64,000 bases of DNA, from NCBI GenBank assembly GCA_030457765.1, contig JAKDUK010000002.1, forward strand, positions 62,001-126,000, in the 5' to 3' direction. Position numbers and translations under genes: made by a program. Numbering within the stretch: the stretch's first letter is position 1; the number at the start of each line of letters is the position of its first letter. Below the pieces are notes generated by a model. The model made no database searches. It worked only from the letters and a program-made list of their open reading frames with translations, and was not told the origin of the DNA. The DNA comes from Marinobacter sp. (GTDB lineage: Bacteria > Pseudomonadota > Gammaproteobacteria > Pseudomonadales > Oleiphilaceae). Below, one piece after another: positions 1 to 10,043 of the stretch.

Positions 1-318
1 GCCATTGTTTTCAACGTTAATAAAAAACTGGGCAGAAGCGGAATGCGGGTCCATGGTGCGGGCCATGGCAACGGTGCCTTTCATGTTACTCAGGCCGTTG
101 TCAGCTTCGTTCTTGATGGGCGCGCGGGTTTTACGTGCCACCATGCCTGGCTCAAAGCCACCGCCTTGAACCATAAAGTTGCTTATAACCCGGTGAAAAA
201 TCAGGCCGTCGTAGAAACCGTCACGCACATACTGCTCGAAGTTTTTAGCAGTTTCGGGGGCGTTTTCGTAATCGAGTTCGAGCTTGATATCGCCGTGATT
301 AGTGGTCAGCAGAATCAT
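1..318 (-). CDS. ppiB: Peptidyl-prolyl cis-trans isomerase B (cyclophilin), 3' end cut by window
   Basis: Cyclophilin-type prolyl isomerase that speeds folding of proline-containing proteins in the cytoplasm. Reading leftward from the ATG at 316-318, 106 codons are visible, starting [20 protein letters not shown] and including the cyclophilin signatures [14 protein letters not shown] and [10 protein letters not shown]. The family is usually about 165 residues, so roughly the last third lies outside the window. No signal peptide is present, so this is the cytoplasmic type. It is divergent from glnS across 134 bp, as in other gammaproteobacteria. The family call is secure; the 3' end is unseen. 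Confidence 0.93.
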   Translation of the reverse strand, partial: MILLTTNHGDIKLELDYENAPETAKNFEQYVRDGFYDGLIFHRVISNFMVQGGGFEPGMVARKTRAPIKNEADNGLSNMKGTVAMARTMDPHSASAQFFINVENNG

Positions 319-387
319 CAGGGTTTCCTGTTCGTTGGGTTTAAATCGGTTAAAGACAGTATTGTACTCAAGAGTTTCCGGCGATGC

Positions 388-417
388 ATGAGTCCCGCCC
401 CCATTTATGAGTATAAT
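388..417 (+). promoter_or_regulatory. Candidate sigma70 promoter of glnS
   Basis: A perfect -10 TATAAT lies at 412-417, with a weak -35 (ATGAGT, 388-393) 18 bp upstream. Transcription would start near 424, leaving a leader of about 29 nt. Inverted hexamers CCCGCC (394-399) and GGCGGG (418-423) flank the -10 element. The -10 is convincing and the -35 is poor. Confidence 0.45.
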
Positions 418-452
418 GGCGGGTTTATGGTCCACTTCTTTTAAGAGATTGT

Positions 453-2123
453 ATGAGCGCCGAGCCGAAGAAAGCCCACAACTTTATTCAGAACCTGATC
501 GAAGACGCCGTCACTAAAGGCGAGCATACCGGTCAGGTGGTAACCCGTTTCCCGCCTGAGCCCAATGGATACCTGCATATTGGCCATGCTAAATCTATTT
601 GCCTTAATTTTGGCATAGCTGAGACATTCTCTGGTGCGTGCAATCTGCGGTTTGATGACACCAATCCGGAGAAGGAAAACCAGGAATACATTGATGCCAT
701 CAAGCGGGATGTTCAGTGGCTGGGTTACACTTGGGCAGGTGAAGTGCATTACGCTTCCGATTACTTCGATTCTCTGTATTACTTTGCTGAAGAGTTAATT
801 GAAAAGGGCAAAGCCTATGTGTGTGCGCTGTCAGCCGATGAAATGGCTGATTATCGCGGTAGCCTGACAGCGCCAGGTAAAAACAGCCCCTATCGGGAGC
901 GCCCTGTTGACGAGAGTTTGAAGCTGTTCCGCGACATGCGCGATGGCCAGTATCAAAATGGCGAAATGGTGTTGCGGGCCAAGATTGATATGGCTTCGCC
1001 TAACATCAACATGCGTGATCCTATCCTGTATCGCATTCGATATGCAGACCACCATCAAACCGGCAATAAGTGGTGCATCTATCCGATGTACGATTTTACC
1101 CATCCTATCTCGGATGCCATGGAAGGGATTACCCATTCCCTGTGCACGCTGGAGTTTGAGGACCATCGCCCGTTATACGACTGGGTGCTGGATAACATTA
1201 CCGCCCCGTGTCAGCCGCGACAGATTGAGTTCTCCCGGCTGAATCTGAACTACACCATTACCAGTAAGCGTAAGCTCAAAAGACTGGTAGATGAGAACTT
1301 TGTAGACAGTTGGGACGACCCACGCATGCCCACTATTTCTGGTATGCGTCGCCGGGGTTATACCCCCGAATCTCTGCGCACGTTCTGCGATATGATCGGC
1401 GTGAATAAGGCGGGTGGCATCGTCGATATGGGGATGCTGGAATTCGCTATCCGTGAGGATTTGAACACTCGCGCACCTCGCGCTATGTGTGTGATGCGCC
1501 CTTTGAAAGTCACGCTTACCAATTATCCTGCTGACAAAACCGAAACCCTGGTGCTGCCTGTGCATCCGCAGAACCCGGAGATGGGGCAGCGTGAAGTTAC
1601 CTGGAGTCAGGTTCTGTATATCGATCGGGCGGATTTCGTGGAGGAGGCTCCCCGCAAGTGGAAACGTCTGGCACCTGATAAAGCCGTTCGCTTGCGTGGT
1701 GGCTATGTGATGACCTGCAAAGAGGTGGTGCGAGATGCCAGCGGCGAGATTGCAGAGTTACGTTGCGAGTACGACCCGGCCACTCTGGGCGTTAACCCCG
1801 AAGGCTATAAGCCTAACGGCGTTGTTCACTGGGTTTCTGAGAGCGACAGCGTAGAGTGTGATATCAATTTGTACGACCGACTGTTCAATCACGAGTCTCC
1901 AGACAGCGATAAAGACGGCGACCTGACTGACCATGTTAATCCCGAATCGCTTGTGGTGCTTAAAGGTGCCCGGGCCGAGAAAAATCTAGCCACACCTCGT
2001 ACAGATCTGCCGTACCAGTTTGAGCGGGAGGGTTATTTTTTCTGCGACCAGGAACTGACCGCCAAAGCCGACAAGCCGGTATTCAATCGCACTGTTACCT
2101 TGCGGGATTCCTGGGGTAAATAA
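453..2123 (+). CDS. glnS: Glutaminyl-tRNA synthetase
   Basis: Class I aminoacyl-tRNA synthetase that charges tRNA-Gln with glutamine in the cytoplasm; 556 residues, the normal bacterial length. The HIGH motif is intact at residues 42-45 (YLHIGHAKS). The second ATP-binding signature, normally VMSKRKL, reads ITSKRKL, with Thr270 in place of Met. The N-terminal [14 protein letters not shown] block and the late beta-barrel region (GYFFCDQE near the end) are typical of GlnRS rather than GltX. The start is ATG 453, preceded by AAGAGA. cysS follows after 24 bp in the same direction, so co-transcription is likely. Confidence 0.97.
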   Translation: MSAEPKKAHNFIQNLIEDAVTKGEHTGQVVTRFPPEPNGYLHIGHAKSICLNFGIAETFSGACNLRFDDTNPEKENQEYIDAIKRDVQWLGYTWAGEVHYASDYFDSLYYFAEELIEKGKAYVCALSADEMADYRGSLTAPGKNSPYRERPVDESLKLFRDMRDGQYQNGEMVLRAKIDMASPNINMRDPILYRIRYADHHQTGNKWCIYPMYDFTHPISDAMEGITHSLCTLEFEDHRPLYDWVLDNITAPCQPRQIEFSRLNLNYTITSKRKLKRLVDENFVDSWDDPRMPTISGMRRRGYTPESLRTFCDMIGVNKAGGIVDMGMLEFAIREDLNTRAPRAMCVMRPLKVTLTNYPADKTETLVLPVHPQNPEMGQREVTWSQVLYIDRADFVEEAPRKWKRLAPDKAVRLRGGYVMTCKEVVRDASGEIAELRCEYDPATLGVNPEGYKPNGVVHWVSESDSVECDINLYDRLFNHESPDSDKDGDLTDHVNPESLVVLKGARAEKNLATPRTDLPYQFEREGYFFCDQELTAKADKPVFNRTVTLRDSWGK

Positions 2124-2147
2124 AGGGTAAGCATACGGAGACCAGCA

Positions 2148-3536
2148 GTGATCAGAATTTACAACACGCTCACCCAGCAAAAAGAAACCTTCACGCCCAT
2201 CGAGCCGGGCAAGGTTCGCATGTACGTGTGCGGCATGACGGTGTATGACTTCTGCCACTTGGGTCACGCCCGGGTGTTGGTGGCTTTTGATGTGGTAACC
2301 CGTTACCTGCGTAACCGTGGGTACGATGTAACCTACGTGCGCAACATAACGGACATCGACGACAAAATTCTTCGTCGTGCGGAGGAGAATGGCGAGCCAT
2401 TCACCGAGCTGACCGATCGCATGATTGCGGCGATGCACGAAGATGAAGCTCGCTTGGGTGTGCTAACGCCCAGTGCGGAACCCCGTGCGACCGATTATAT
2501 CGATGACATCATCGCCATGATCAACACGTTGATTGATTCCGACCACGCCTATGCGGCGGATAACGGCGATGTTTATTTTGCTGTGGAGTCTTTCGAGAGT
2601 TACGGAAAGCTCAGTAAGAAAAAGCTAGAAGACCTGCTGGCTGGTGCTCGCGTTGACGTTGAGCAAGCCAAGCGCAGCCCGGCAGACTTCGCCTTATGGA
2701 AAGCTGCCGGGGAAGGTGAGGTTAGCTGGCCATCGCCTTGGGGTAATGGTCGCCCAGGATGGCACATTGAGTGCTCAGCCATGTCTACCCGGTGCCTGGG
2801 TGATACCTTTGATATTCATGGTGGTGGGCCGGATTTGTTGTTTCCCCACCATGAAAACGAAATTGCCCAATCTGAATGCGCGACAGGCCACACCTTTGTG
2901 AATACCTGGATGCACGCAGGTGCGATCCGCGTGAATAAAGAGAAGATGTCCAAATCTTTAGGTAACTTTTTCACCATACGGGAAATTCTCGAAACCTACT
3001 CGCCTGAAGTGGTGCGTTTTTTCTTGGTGTCTAGCCATTACCGCAGCCAGGTCGATTACTCTGAAGATAACCTGGCGGAAGCAGAGCGTTCATTAGCGCG
3101 GCTTTATCACGCATTGCGTGGCGTTGAGCCTGCGACTTCTGAAGATGTGCCCGAGACAGATTATGATCGGCGCTTTGTAGAGTTGATGGACGATGACTTT
3201 AATTGTGCAGGCGCCATTTCGATACTCCATGCGGTGGCCAATGACATCAACCACCATCGCCGGGAAGGGCGAGAGGATGAAGCTAAAGCCGCGGCGGCGG
3301 TTATGGTTCGATTAGGTGATGTTCTTGGGTTGCTACAACAGGATCCGGATGCATTCTTTCAATCGGACACAGGTGGCGAGCTGAGCGCAGAAAATATTGA
3401 AGCGCAAATTCAGGCCCGTGCCGATGCCCGCAAGGCAAAAGACTTTGCCGGCGCAGACCGTATTCGGGATGAGCTGGCAGAGCAGGGTATTACCCTGGAT
3501 GATTCTCGCGAAGGAACCAGCTGGCGGCGCAGCTGA
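2148..3536 (+). CDS. cysS: Cysteinyl-tRNA synthetase
   Basis: Class I synthetase that charges tRNA-Cys; 462 residues, full length. It shows the zinc-ligand Cys28 (YVCGMTVYD), the HIGH-type motif CHLGHAR (residues 36-42), the second zinc region GWHIECSAMS plus FPHHENEIAQ, and the intact KMSKS loop (KEKMSKSLGN). The start is a GTG at 2148, supported by GGAG at 2137-2140 with 7 nt spacing and by the family N-terminus (I-R-I-Y-N-T). It lies 24 bp after glnS. No clear terminator follows, and the next gene has its own promoter. Confidence 0.97.
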   Translation: MIRIYNTLTQQKETFTPIEPGKVRMYVCGMTVYDFCHLGHARVLVAFDVVTRYLRNRGYDVTYVRNITDIDDKILRRAEENGEPFTELTDRMIAAMHEDEARLGVLTPSAEPRATDYIDDIIAMINTLIDSDHAYAADNGDVYFAVESFESYGKLSKKKLEDLLAGARVDVEQAKRSPADFALWKAAGEGEVSWPSPWGNGRPGWHIECSAMSTRCLGDTFDIHGGGPDLLFPHHENEIAQSECATGHTFVNTWMHAGAIRVNKEKMSKSLGNFFTIREILETYSPEVVRFFLVSSHYRSQVDYSEDNLAEAERSLARLYHALRGVEPATSEDVPETDYDRRFVELMDDDFNCAGAISILHAVANDINHHRREGREDEAKAAAAVMVRLGDVLGLLQQDPDAFFQSDTGGELSAENIEAQIQARADARKAKDFAGADRIRDELAEQGITLDDSREGTSWRRS

Positions 3537-3570
3537 TTGATGTAACTAAAGTCGTATCGTATTCGGGGAA

Positions 3571-3599
3571 ATGACCTTGTAGGCAATCTCCCGTATAAT
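3571..3599 (+). promoter_or_regulatory. Sigma70 promoter of glcB
   Basis: ATGACC (3571-3576), a 17 bp spacer and a perfect TATAAT (3594-3599). The predicted start is near 3606, giving a leader of about 64 nt. The leader contains CCCAAC...GTTGGG arms (about 3617-3642) able to form a small hairpin with no U-run. Confidence 0.7.
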
Positions 3600-3669
3600 G
3601 CGGCCTTCCATTTTCCCAACCCGACTGCTGCGGCTGTTGGGATAGGTTAACTCACTGAGGCTAAAAACG

Positions 3670-5850
3670 ATGACAGAACGTGTGCAACTTGGCGGTATTC
3701 AGGTCGCAAAGAATTTGTATGACTTCGTAACCAACGAGGCCATTCCGGGTACCGGGTTGGATGCAGATAAATTCTGGACGGAATTCGACAAGATCGTTAA
3801 CGATCTGGCACCGCGTAACCGTGAGCTGCTGGCCAAGCGTGGCGAAATTCAGGAAAAGATGAATGGCTGGAACAGCGAACATAAGGGTCAGAAGCTGGAT
3901 ATGGCCGCCTATAAAGCCTTCCTGAAGGAGATTGGCTATCTGGTAGATGAGCCGGCGGATTTTCGCATTTCTACGGCCAATGTTGATCCAGAAGTGGCCA
4001 CCATGGCTGGCCCTCAGCTGGTGGTGCCGATTATGAACGCCCGCTTTGCTCTGAACGCAGCCAATTCTCGCTGGGGTAGTCTGTACGACGCGCTTTACGG
4101 TACCGATGCAATTTCTGAAGAAAATGGCGCTGACAAGGGCCCTGGCTATAATCCGGTACGTGGCGCCAAGGTTATTGAGTTTGCCCGCAACCTTCTGGAC
4201 AGATCTGCGCCTTTGGCCTCTGGTAGCCATAAGGATGCAGCCCTGTATCAGGTTGATGATGGCAAGCTGGCCGTTAAGCTGCAAAACGGTAACGTTACTG
4301 GCCTGAAAGACGAAGCCGGTTTTGTCGGTTACACAGGTGCGGCAGATGCACCTACGGGTATCTTGCTGGTTAAAAATGGCATGCACTTTGAAATTCAGGT
4401 TGATGCCAGCCACCCTATTGGCAAAGACGATGGTGCACACGTAAAAGACGTGCTGATGGAATCTGCGCTGACCACCATTATGGACTGCGAAGACTCGGTT
4501 GCTGCAGTAGATGCTGATGATAAAACCCTGGCCTACAGCAACTGGCTGGGCTTGATGAAAGGGGATCTGGAAGAAACCTTCGAAAAAGGCGGCAAGAGCC
4601 TGACCCGTAAAATGAACGCCGATCGTGTGTACACAGCGGCCGATGGCAGCGAGCTAAAACTAAAAGGTCGCAGCTTGATGTTCGTTCGTAACGTAGGCCA
4701 TCTGATGACCAACCCGGCGATTCTGCTGAAAGATGGTAGCGAAGTGCCTGAAGGTTTGATGGACGGGCTTTTAACCTCATTGATCGCCATTCACGATCTG
4801 AAAGGTGACGGTCAGTTCCAGAATAGCGCAACAGGTTCTGTGTATATTGTTAAGCCAAAAATGCACGGCCCTGAAGAAGTTGCGTTTACCAATGAGTTTT
4901 TCGGTCGCGTTGAGGATGCTCTGGGTCTGCCGAGCTTCACTCTGAAAATTGGCATTATGGACGAAGAGCGTCGCACCACGGTTAACCTTAAAGCCTGCAT
5001 CCATGCTGCCAAAGATCGTGCTGTGTTTATTAATACCGGCTTCCTGGATCGCACTGGCGATGAAATGCACACGTCTATGGAGCTGGGGCCGTTCATTCGC
5101 AAAGGCGAAATGAAGCAAGCTGCATGGATTGGTGCTTACGAGCAGTGGAACGTTGATATCGGTCTGGAAACCGGCTTCCGTGGCGTTGCCCAGATTGGTA
5201 AGGGCATGTGGGCCATGCCGGACCTGATGGCTGCAATGCTGGAGCAGAAGGTTGGTCACCCGAAAGCCGGCGCTAATACCGCCTGGGTTCCTTCGCCGAC
5301 GGCCGCAACCTTGCACGCGACTCATTATCAGCAGGTTTCTGTAGCAGATGTGCAGAAAGAACTGGAAAATCGTACTCGTGCCAGCCTGGACAACATTCTG
5401 ACTGTGCCTGTGATGGAAGACCCTTCCAAATTGACCGAGGCAGATATTCAGCAAGAGTTGGACAACAACGCCCAGGGTATTCTCGGCTACGTTGTGCGCT
5501 GGATCGACAGTGGTGTGGGTTGTTCCAAGGTGCCTGATATCAACGATGTTGGCCTGATGGAAGATCGCGCCACCTTGCGCATCTCGTCGCAGCACCTGGC
5601 AAACTGGTTGCATCACGGTATCTGCACCGAGGCTCAGGTTGAAGAAACCATGAAGCGCATGGCGCAAGTTGTTGATAAGCAAAATGCCAACGATCCGACG
5701 TATCGGGCGATGGCGCCAGATTTTGCAGACAATATTGCATTCCAGGCCGCTATGGATCTTGTTCTGAAGGGCCGGGAGCAGCCAAGCGGCTACACTGAGC
5801 CGCTGCTGCACGCATACCGCCTGAAGGCAAAAGAGAAGTTCGGACAGTAA
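3670..5850 (+). CDS. glcB: Malate synthase G
   Basis: Condenses glyoxylate with acetyl-CoA to malate, the second step of the glyoxylate shunt and of glycolate use; cytoplasmic. At 726 residues it is the long G isoform, not the shorter A isoform. Active-site blocks are visible: [13 protein letters not shown] (catalytic Arg), [16 protein letters not shown] (Mg-binding Glu) and [15 protein letters not shown] (Mg-binding Asp). It stands alone with its own promoter (3571-3599) and a strong terminator (5862-5895). No glc operon genes or isocitrate lyase are adjacent, so its pathway partners must lie elsewhere. Confidence 0.97.
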   Translation: MTERVQLGGIQVAKNLYDFVTNEAIPGTGLDADKFWTEFDKIVNDLAPRNRELLAKRGEIQEKMNGWNSEHKGQKLDMAAYKAFLKEIGYLVDEPADFRISTANVDPEVATMAGPQLVVPIMNARFALNAANSRWGSLYDALYGTDAISEENGADKGPGYNPVRGAKVIEFARNLLDRSAPLASGSHKDAALYQVDDGKLAVKLQNGNVTGLKDEAGFVGYTGAADAPTGILLVKNGMHFEIQVDASHPIGKDDGAHVKDVLMESALTTIMDCEDSVAAVDADDKTLAYSNWLGLMKGDLEETFEKGGKSLTRKMNADRVYTAADGSELKLKGRSLMFVRNVGHLMTNPAILLKDGSEVPEGLMDGLLTSLIAIHDLKGDGQFQNSATGSVYIVKPKMHGPEEVAFTNEFFGRVEDALGLPSFTLKIGIMDEERRTTVNLKACIHAAKDRAVFINTGFLDRTGDEMHTSMELGPFIRKGEMKQAAWIGAYEQWNVDIGLETGFRGVAQIGKGMWAMPDLMAAMLEQKVGHPKAGANTAWVPSPTAATLHATHYQQVSVADVQKELENRTRASLDNILTVPVMEDPSKLTEADIQQELDNNAQGILGYVVRWIDSGVGCSKVPDINDVGLMEDRATLRISSQHLANWLHHGICTEAQVEETMKRMAQVVDKQNANDPTYRAMAPDFADNIAFQAAMDLVLKGREQPSGYTEPLLHAYRLKAKEKFGQ

Positions 5851-5861
5851 TATCGGCCATA

Positions 5862-5895
5862 CACAAAAAAACCCGCTTCGGCGGGTTTTTTTGTG
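5862..5895. terminator. Bidirectional intrinsic terminator between glcB and folD
   Basis: A perfect 15 bp stem (5862-5876 with 5881-5895) closed by a TTCG tetraloop. The stem arms carry A7 and T7 runs, so a U-tract forms on either strand. It serves convergent glcB (+) and folD (-). Confidence 0.95.
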
Positions 5896-5937
5896 GCTAC
5901 TTAATTGCTTTAACTCTATTAAGATGAGGTTGTACGG

Positions 5938-6795
5938 TTATTCTTTGTGCAGTTCGTTCGCCGCGTACAAAGTGTTTTCAAGAAGTGTCGCAATAGTCAT
6001 TGGCCCAACACCTCCAGGAACTGGCGTGATATAAGCTGCGCGGGCAGAGGCTGCTTCAAAGTCTACGTCGCCTTTTAATTTACCGTTTTCCATGCGATTG
6101 ATGCCTACATCAATTACCGTGGCCCCAGGCTTTACCCATTCACCCTTGATTAATCCAGGCTTACCCACCGCAGCAATCAGAATGTCTGCTTCGCGAACAA
6201 ACTTTTCCAGGTCGGGCGTGAAGCGGTGACAGACAGTGGTGGTTGCGCCTTTAAGTAGCAATTCCATGGTCATCGGGCGTCCTACGATATTGGATGCGCC
6301 CACAATCACAGCGTGTTGGCCTTTATAGGGTGTGTTGATACTGTCCAGCAAGGTTATCACCCCGGCTGGTGTGCAGGGCCTGAGAGCGGGTTTGCGTTGT
6401 ACCAGGCGCCCTATATTGTATGGATGAAAACCATCTACATCTTTGTCTGGGCGGATTTTTAGCAGAATGGGGTCGGCGTCCAGCTGCTCTGGTAGCGGAA
6501 GCTGCACGAGTATCCCGTCGACTGCGGGATTTTCATTCAGTTCATCAATCAGAGCCTCTAGAGCTTGCTGAGAGGTGTCTGCAGGTAGGTCGTAGGAAAG
6601 TGACAAAATGCCTGCAGCGTCGCAGGCTTTGCGTTTGTTGCCCACGTATATTTCCGACGCTGTGTCGCTTCCTACCAGTACCACAGCCAAGCCAGGTGCC
6701 CTTAGCCCTTTGTTTGTGCGGGCTTCTACGCCGGCGGCGACCTGTTGCCTGACTCCGGCGGCAATTTCTTTTCCACTGATTAGTTTGGCGCTCAT
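5938..6795 (-). CDS. folD: Bifunctional methylenetetrahydrofolate dehydrogenase / cyclohydrolase
   Basis: Interconverts 5,10-methylene-, 5,10-methenyl- and 10-formyl-tetrahydrofolate, supplying one-carbon units for purine and formyl-Met-tRNA synthesis; cytoplasmic. 285 residues, full length. Signatures: [10 protein letters not shown] (catalytic Tyr and Lys), [20 protein letters not shown], the NADP-binding [10 protein letters not shown], and [10 protein letters not shown] near the C-terminus. It is transcribed towards glcB and ends at the shared terminator. The tRNA operon starts divergently about 230 bp upstream. Confidence 0.97.
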   Translation of the reverse strand: MSAKLISGKEIAAGVRQQVAAGVEARTNKGLRAPGLAVVLVGSDTASEIYVGNKRKACDAAGILSLSYDLPADTSQQALEALIDELNENPAVDGILVQLPLPEQLDADPILLKIRPDKDVDGFHPYNIGRLVQRKPALRPCTPAGVITLLDSINTPYKGQHAVIVGASNIVGRPMTMELLLKGATTTVCHRFTPDLEKFVREADILIAAVGKPGLIKGEWVKPGATVIDVGINRMENGKLKGDVDFEAASARAAYITPVPGGVGPMTIATLLENTLYAANELHKE

Positions 6796-6951
6796 GTTTC
6801 GTCTTGTCGGTTGCTATTGGTAAATAAAAAGAGGCGGCATTGTCTCACGCTTGCGGTTTAACTCCAATTGAGGGGCATCCTTATATAGCTGCTATTTTAG
6901 TGGGGTTTTCGAGGGAAAGAGGGGGTCTGTGTAAGAAATTGATTTTCCTTG

Positions 6952-6980
6952 TTGACGGAACCAATTTGCGGCGGTAATAT
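6952..6980 (+). promoter_or_regulatory. Promoter of the tRNA operon with GC-rich discriminator
   Basis: TTGACG (6952-6957), a 17 bp spacer and TAATAT (6975-6980), followed at once by GCGCGCC. A GC-rich discriminator is the known signature of ppGpp-sensitive stable-RNA promoters, so stringent control is inferred. Transcription should start near 6987, some 35 nt before tRNA-Pro. Confidence 0.8.
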
Positions 6981-7021
6981 GCGCGCCAACTTAGCTGATG
7001 CAACACGTTGTTCAGTTCAGA

Positions 7022-7098
7022 CGGGGTATAGCGCAGTCTGGTAGCGCGCCTGCTTTGGGAGCAGGATGTCGGGAGTTCGAATCTCTCTACCCCGACCA
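7022..7098 (+). tRNA. tRNA-Pro (TGG)
   Basis: A 77 nt cloverleaf. Acceptor CGGGGTA pairs with TACCCCG, the discriminator is A, and CCA is encoded at 7096-7098. The anticodon stem CCTGC/GCAGG encloses the loop TTTGGGA, giving anticodon TGG. The T arm has GTTCGAA. First gene of the four-tRNA operon. Confidence 0.97.
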
Positions 7099-7130
7099 TT
7101 TTCTGAATGTTCAGATGGGTGAGCGGTCAA

Positions 7131-7207
7131 GCGCCCGTAGCTCAGCTGGATAGAGCATCGGCCTTCTAAGCCGAGGGCCGCAGGTTCGAGTCCTGCCGGG
7201 CGCACCA
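7131..7207 (+). tRNA. tRNA-Arg (TCT)
   Basis: A 77 nt cloverleaf with acceptor GCGCCCG/CGGGCGC and encoded CCA at 7205-7207. The anticodon stem TCGGC/GCCGA encloses the loop CTTCTAA, giving anticodon TCT, which reads AGA/AGG. Second gene of the operon. Confidence 0.97.
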
Positions 7208-7306
7208 TTAAGTCGCTGACTCTAATGGTACCGAAGCACCGCAGGAAGCAAGGTTGAAAGGTTAGTGACTTAGTTATCGTATATACCGTAAGGTATGTCC
7301 CGATAT

Positions 7307-7383
7307 GGTGGACGTAGCTCAGTTGGTAGAGCTCAGGATTGTGACTCCTGCGGTCGAGGGTTCGATCCCCTTCGTCCACCCCA
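7307..7383 (+). tRNA. tRNA-His (GTG)
   Basis: Acceptor GTGGACG/CGTCCAC with an extra G at position -1 (7307) opposite discriminator C73 (7380), the identity pair of tRNA-His. CCA is encoded at 7381-7383. The anticodon loop TTGTGAC gives GTG. Third gene of the operon. Confidence 0.97.
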
Positions 7384-7421
7384 CTTTTCCTAAAGTGTAC
7401 CCGCATTAACTTTTAATATTC

Positions 7422-7506
7422 CGGGTTGTGGCGAAATTGGTAGACGCGCCAGATTTAGGTTCTGGTTCCGAGAGGAGTGGGAGTTCGATTCTCCCCAACC
7501 CGACCA
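7422..7506 (+). tRNA. tRNA-Leu (TAG)
   Basis: An 85 nt class II tRNA with a long variable arm. Acceptor CGGGTTG pairs with CAACCCG and CCA is encoded at 7504-7506. The anticodon stem CCAGA/TCTGG encloses the loop TTTAGGT, giving anticodon TAG. Last gene of the operon; a terminator begins 6 nt later. Confidence 0.96.
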
Positions 7507-7512
7507 TATTTT

Positions 7513-7546
7513 AAAGGCTCTTAGAGACACTCTAAGGGCCTTTTTT
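7513..7546 (+). terminator. Intrinsic terminator of the tRNA operon
   Basis: A 14 bp stem (7513-7526 with 7530-7543, one G-U pair), a 3 nt loop and a T-run to 7546. The rest of the tRNA-to-tig gap (7547-7833) has no ORF I can support. It must contain the tig promoter, but I see no clear -35/-10 pair; a small TCCGG...CCGGA hairpin lies near 7760-7776. Confidence 0.93.
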
Positions 7547-7833
7547 GTTACTGTTTTCATCTTGTGTCGCCTAATTCCTCAAAATGCAGTGTCTATTCTG
7601 AAAATCCCGGGTCTTCGCCCCTTTGTTTTTGTTTTTTCGTCCCAAACTCCTATTTATAAGCGTCGTTGTGATCACGGTCCATGAAACTAGCTGTGGTGGG
7701 TGATTCTCTCGTTAGGGCAAACCGTGATAAACTATCGGCTTTTAATTTTGGGTCTTTTCCGGGGACGCTACTCCGGATGGGCTTTTGGTTTTAATTTCAT
7801 TCATATACTGAACCCGAAACTTGAGGATCTTCC

Positions 7834-9141
7834 ATGCAAGTGTCTGTAGAAACGACCTCCAACATTGAGCGTCACATGACGATTAGTGTGCCCGCCCAGG
7901 AAATCGACCAGGCGGTTCAGAAACGCCTGCAGGAAACGGCGCGCACTGTGCGCTTGAATGGTTTCCGTCCTGGCAAGGTGCCTATGAGCGTGGTTAAGCG
8001 TCGTTTCGGTGACAGCGTTCGCCAGGAAATTGTCGGCGACGTGATGCGCGACAACTACATCAAAGCATTGCAGGAGCAAGACATTAATCCTGCTGGCTGG
8101 CCCAAGCTTGAACCAAAAACCATGGAAGCCGGCAAGGACCTTGAGTTCGTAGCTATTTTTGAAGTTCTTCCCGAGATTGAACTGGGCGACCTGAGCAAAA
8201 TCTCCATCGAGAAACTGACCTCTGAAATAACCGACAAGGATATCGACACCATGATCGATAATCTTCGTCGCCAGCAGGCTACCATGAAGTCCGTTAAGCG
8301 TAAGTCCAAGAACAAGGACGTACTGACGATCGACTTCAAGGGCACCATCGACGGTGAGGAGTTTGAAGGTGGGGCTGCCGAAGGGCATAAGTTGACTCTG
8401 GGCTCTAACCAGATGATTCCTGGCTTCGAAAAAGCCATTGTTGGCGGTAAAGTCGGCGAAGAGCTGGAAATTGAAGTGACGTTCCCAGAGGACTATCACG
8501 CCGAAGAGCTGAAGGGTAAGCCTGCGAAATTTGATATCAAGATTCACGAAGTCGAGGAGCCGCAGCTACCTGAGCTGAACGCTGAGTTCTTCGCTAAATT
8601 CGGTATTGAGGCAGAAGACGAAGCCGCATTCCGTGAAGAAGTGAAAAAGAACATGGAGCGCGAGCTCAAGCAAGCCGTAGCCAACAAGGTTAAAAATGAC
8701 GTTGTAGACGGACTTCTTGAAACAACCGAAGTAGACATTCCTGGCGCCTTGGCCGATCAGGAAATTGATCGTCTGCGGCAAGATGCTGTGAAGCGTTTTG
8801 GTGGTCAGGTGGATTTTCAACAGCTGCCTAAGGAAATTTTTCAGGAGCAGGCTGAGCGTCGTGTGAAGACAGGACTGCTGTTCCAGGAAGTGGTTAAGGC
8901 TAACGAGTTGAAAGTAGACCCGGCTAAGGTTGATGAAAAGATCCAGGAAATCGCATCAACGTATGAACAGCCAGAGGAAGTCATTGCGCACTTCAATAAT
9001 GATCCGGAGCAGAAGAGCCAAATTGAGTCATCTGTTCTGGAAGATCAGGTTGTTGATCACGTGCTGTCTCAGGCCAAGGTCAAGGACAAGAAGGTTAAAT
9101 ACGAAGAGGCTATTCAGGCTGGCCAGCCGCAGCAGGGCTGA
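7834..9141 (+). CDS. tig: Trigger factor
   Basis: Ribosome-bound chaperone and prolyl isomerase that meets nascent chains at the exit tunnel. 435 residues, full length. The ribosome-binding loop is seen near residue 45 (GFRPGKVPMSVVKRRFG). The central FKBP-type domain spans roughly residues 150-245 (VLTIDFKGTIDGEEFEGG; GLxKAIVGGKVGEE-like block), and a long charged helical C-terminal chaperone domain follows. The start ATG has GAGG 8 nt upstream. It opens the tig-clpP-clpX-lon block, whose genes are grouped the same way in many proteobacteria. Confidence 0.97.
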   Translation: MQVSVETTSNIERHMTISVPAQEIDQAVQKRLQETARTVRLNGFRPGKVPMSVVKRRFGDSVRQEIVGDVMRDNYIKALQEQDINPAGWPKLEPKTMEAGKDLEFVAIFEVLPEIELGDLSKISIEKLTSEITDKDIDTMIDNLRRQQATMKSVKRKSKNKDVLTIDFKGTIDGEEFEGGAAEGHKLTLGSNQMIPGFEKAIVGGKVGEELEIEVTFPEDYHAEELKGKPAKFDIKIHEVEEPQLPELNAEFFAKFGIEAEDEAAFREEVKKNMERELKQAVANKVKNDVVDGLLETTEVDIPGALADQEIDRLRQDAVKRFGGQVDFQQLPKEIFQEQAERRVKTGLLFQEVVKANELKVDPAKVDEKIQEIASTYEQPEEVIAHFNNDPEQKSQIESSVLEDQVVDHVLSQAKVKDKKVKYEEAIQAGQPQQG

Positions 9142-9201
9142 GGCTGAATAGAAAATATGCCAGGGTCGGGTTGAATCCGGTCTGGCTGGCCGAAGCGAAT
9201 G

Positions 9202-9228
9202 AACAGCCGGCATGTCCGGCTGTTTTCA
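9202..9228 (+). terminator. Probable weak terminator after tig
   Basis: A 9 bp perfect stem (AACAGCCGG 9202-9210 with 9216-9224), a 5 nt loop and a short T-rich tail (TGTTTTC). The U-tract is poor, so partial read-through into clpP is possible. Confidence 0.55.
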
Positions 9229-9329
9229 CCCAGTCTGACGGCTGGCAAAGTATAAGATGCAGTAATACTGAAAATGCCGTGGTTTTTTAAAGCCACGTCC
9301 TATTTTTTTATAAGGAGTTCAGGCGCATC

Positions 9330-9965
9330 ATGATGCAGAAACCGATTGATGGTCCCGCAATGGTTACGAGTTCCGGTCTGGTGCCGATGGTTATCGAGCA
9401 GACTGCCCGCGGGGAGCGCTCGTTCGATATTTATTCCCGTCTTCTCAAGGAGCGCGTGATTTTCATGGTGGGTCCGGTGGAAGACCACATGGCTAACCTG
9501 ATCGTAGCGCAGCTTCTTTTTCTGGAATCTGAAAATCCGGATAAAGACATTCACCTGTACATAAACAGCCCGGGCGGCTCTGTAACTGCAGGCATGTCGA
9601 TCTACGATACTATGCAGTTTATCAAACCTGATGTGTCAACCTTGTGTGTAGGTCAGGCAGCCAGCATGGGCGCATTTTTGCTGGCCGGCGGCGCCGAAGG
9701 CAAGCGTGCCTGTTTGCCCAACTCCCGTGTCATGATTCACCAGCCCTTGGGTGGTTATCAGGGCCAGGCAACCGATATTGAGATTCACACACGTGAGATT
9801 CTCAAAATTCGGCACACTCTGAATTCTATTCTGGCTCATCATACGGGCCAGGACTTGGAGACGCTTGCAAGGGATACGGATCGCGACAATTTCATGGATC
9901 CAACCCAGGCTAAAGAGTATGGGTTGATCGACTCGATACTTGATAAGCGCGTACCGAATAAATAA
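9330..9965 (+). CDS. clpP: ATP-dependent Clp protease proteolytic subunit
   Basis: Serine peptidase that forms the tetradecameric chamber used with ClpX and ClpA. 211 residues, normal length. The catalytic triad is visible: Ser112 (GQAASMGAF), His137 (MIHQPLGG) and Asp186 ([10 protein letters not shown]). AAGGAG at 9312-9317 precedes two adjacent ATGs (9330 and 9333); either could be used. A short CGTGG...CCACG hairpin sits in the leader just upstream. clpX follows after 78 bp and is probably co-transcribed. Confidence 0.97.
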   Translation: MMQKPIDGPAMVTSSGLVPMVIEQTARGERSFDIYSRLLKERVIFMVGPVEDHMANLIVAQLLFLESENPDKDIHLYINSPGGSVTAGMSIYDTMQFIKPDVSTLCVGQAASMGAFLLAGGAEGKRACLPNSRVMIHQPLGGYQGQATDIEIHTREILKIRHTLNSILAHHTGQDLETLARDTDRDNFMDPTQAKEYGLIDSILDKRVPNK

Positions 9966-10043
9966 TACTGGCAGTAATTGCATCACCCCTGGCCGGCGCA
10001 CGACTATATTGGGCGCCGGCAAAACGAGATCAGAGGTATTTCA

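Noticed and set aside
43..444. 133-codon plus-strand ORF at the left edge
   Set aside because: It is antisense to ppiB and runs into the ppiB-glnS gap; the cyclophilin reading is clear.
4777..5811. 344-codon ORF on the minus strand
   Set aside because: It lies wholly inside glcB, whose protein is unmistakable; no family features and unlikely composition.
6881..7406. Overlapping minus-strand ORFs of 72 and 129 codons (reading such as VGVERFELPTSCSQSR)
   Set aside because: They are translations across the tRNA-Pro, Arg and His genes, a well-known source of false proteins.
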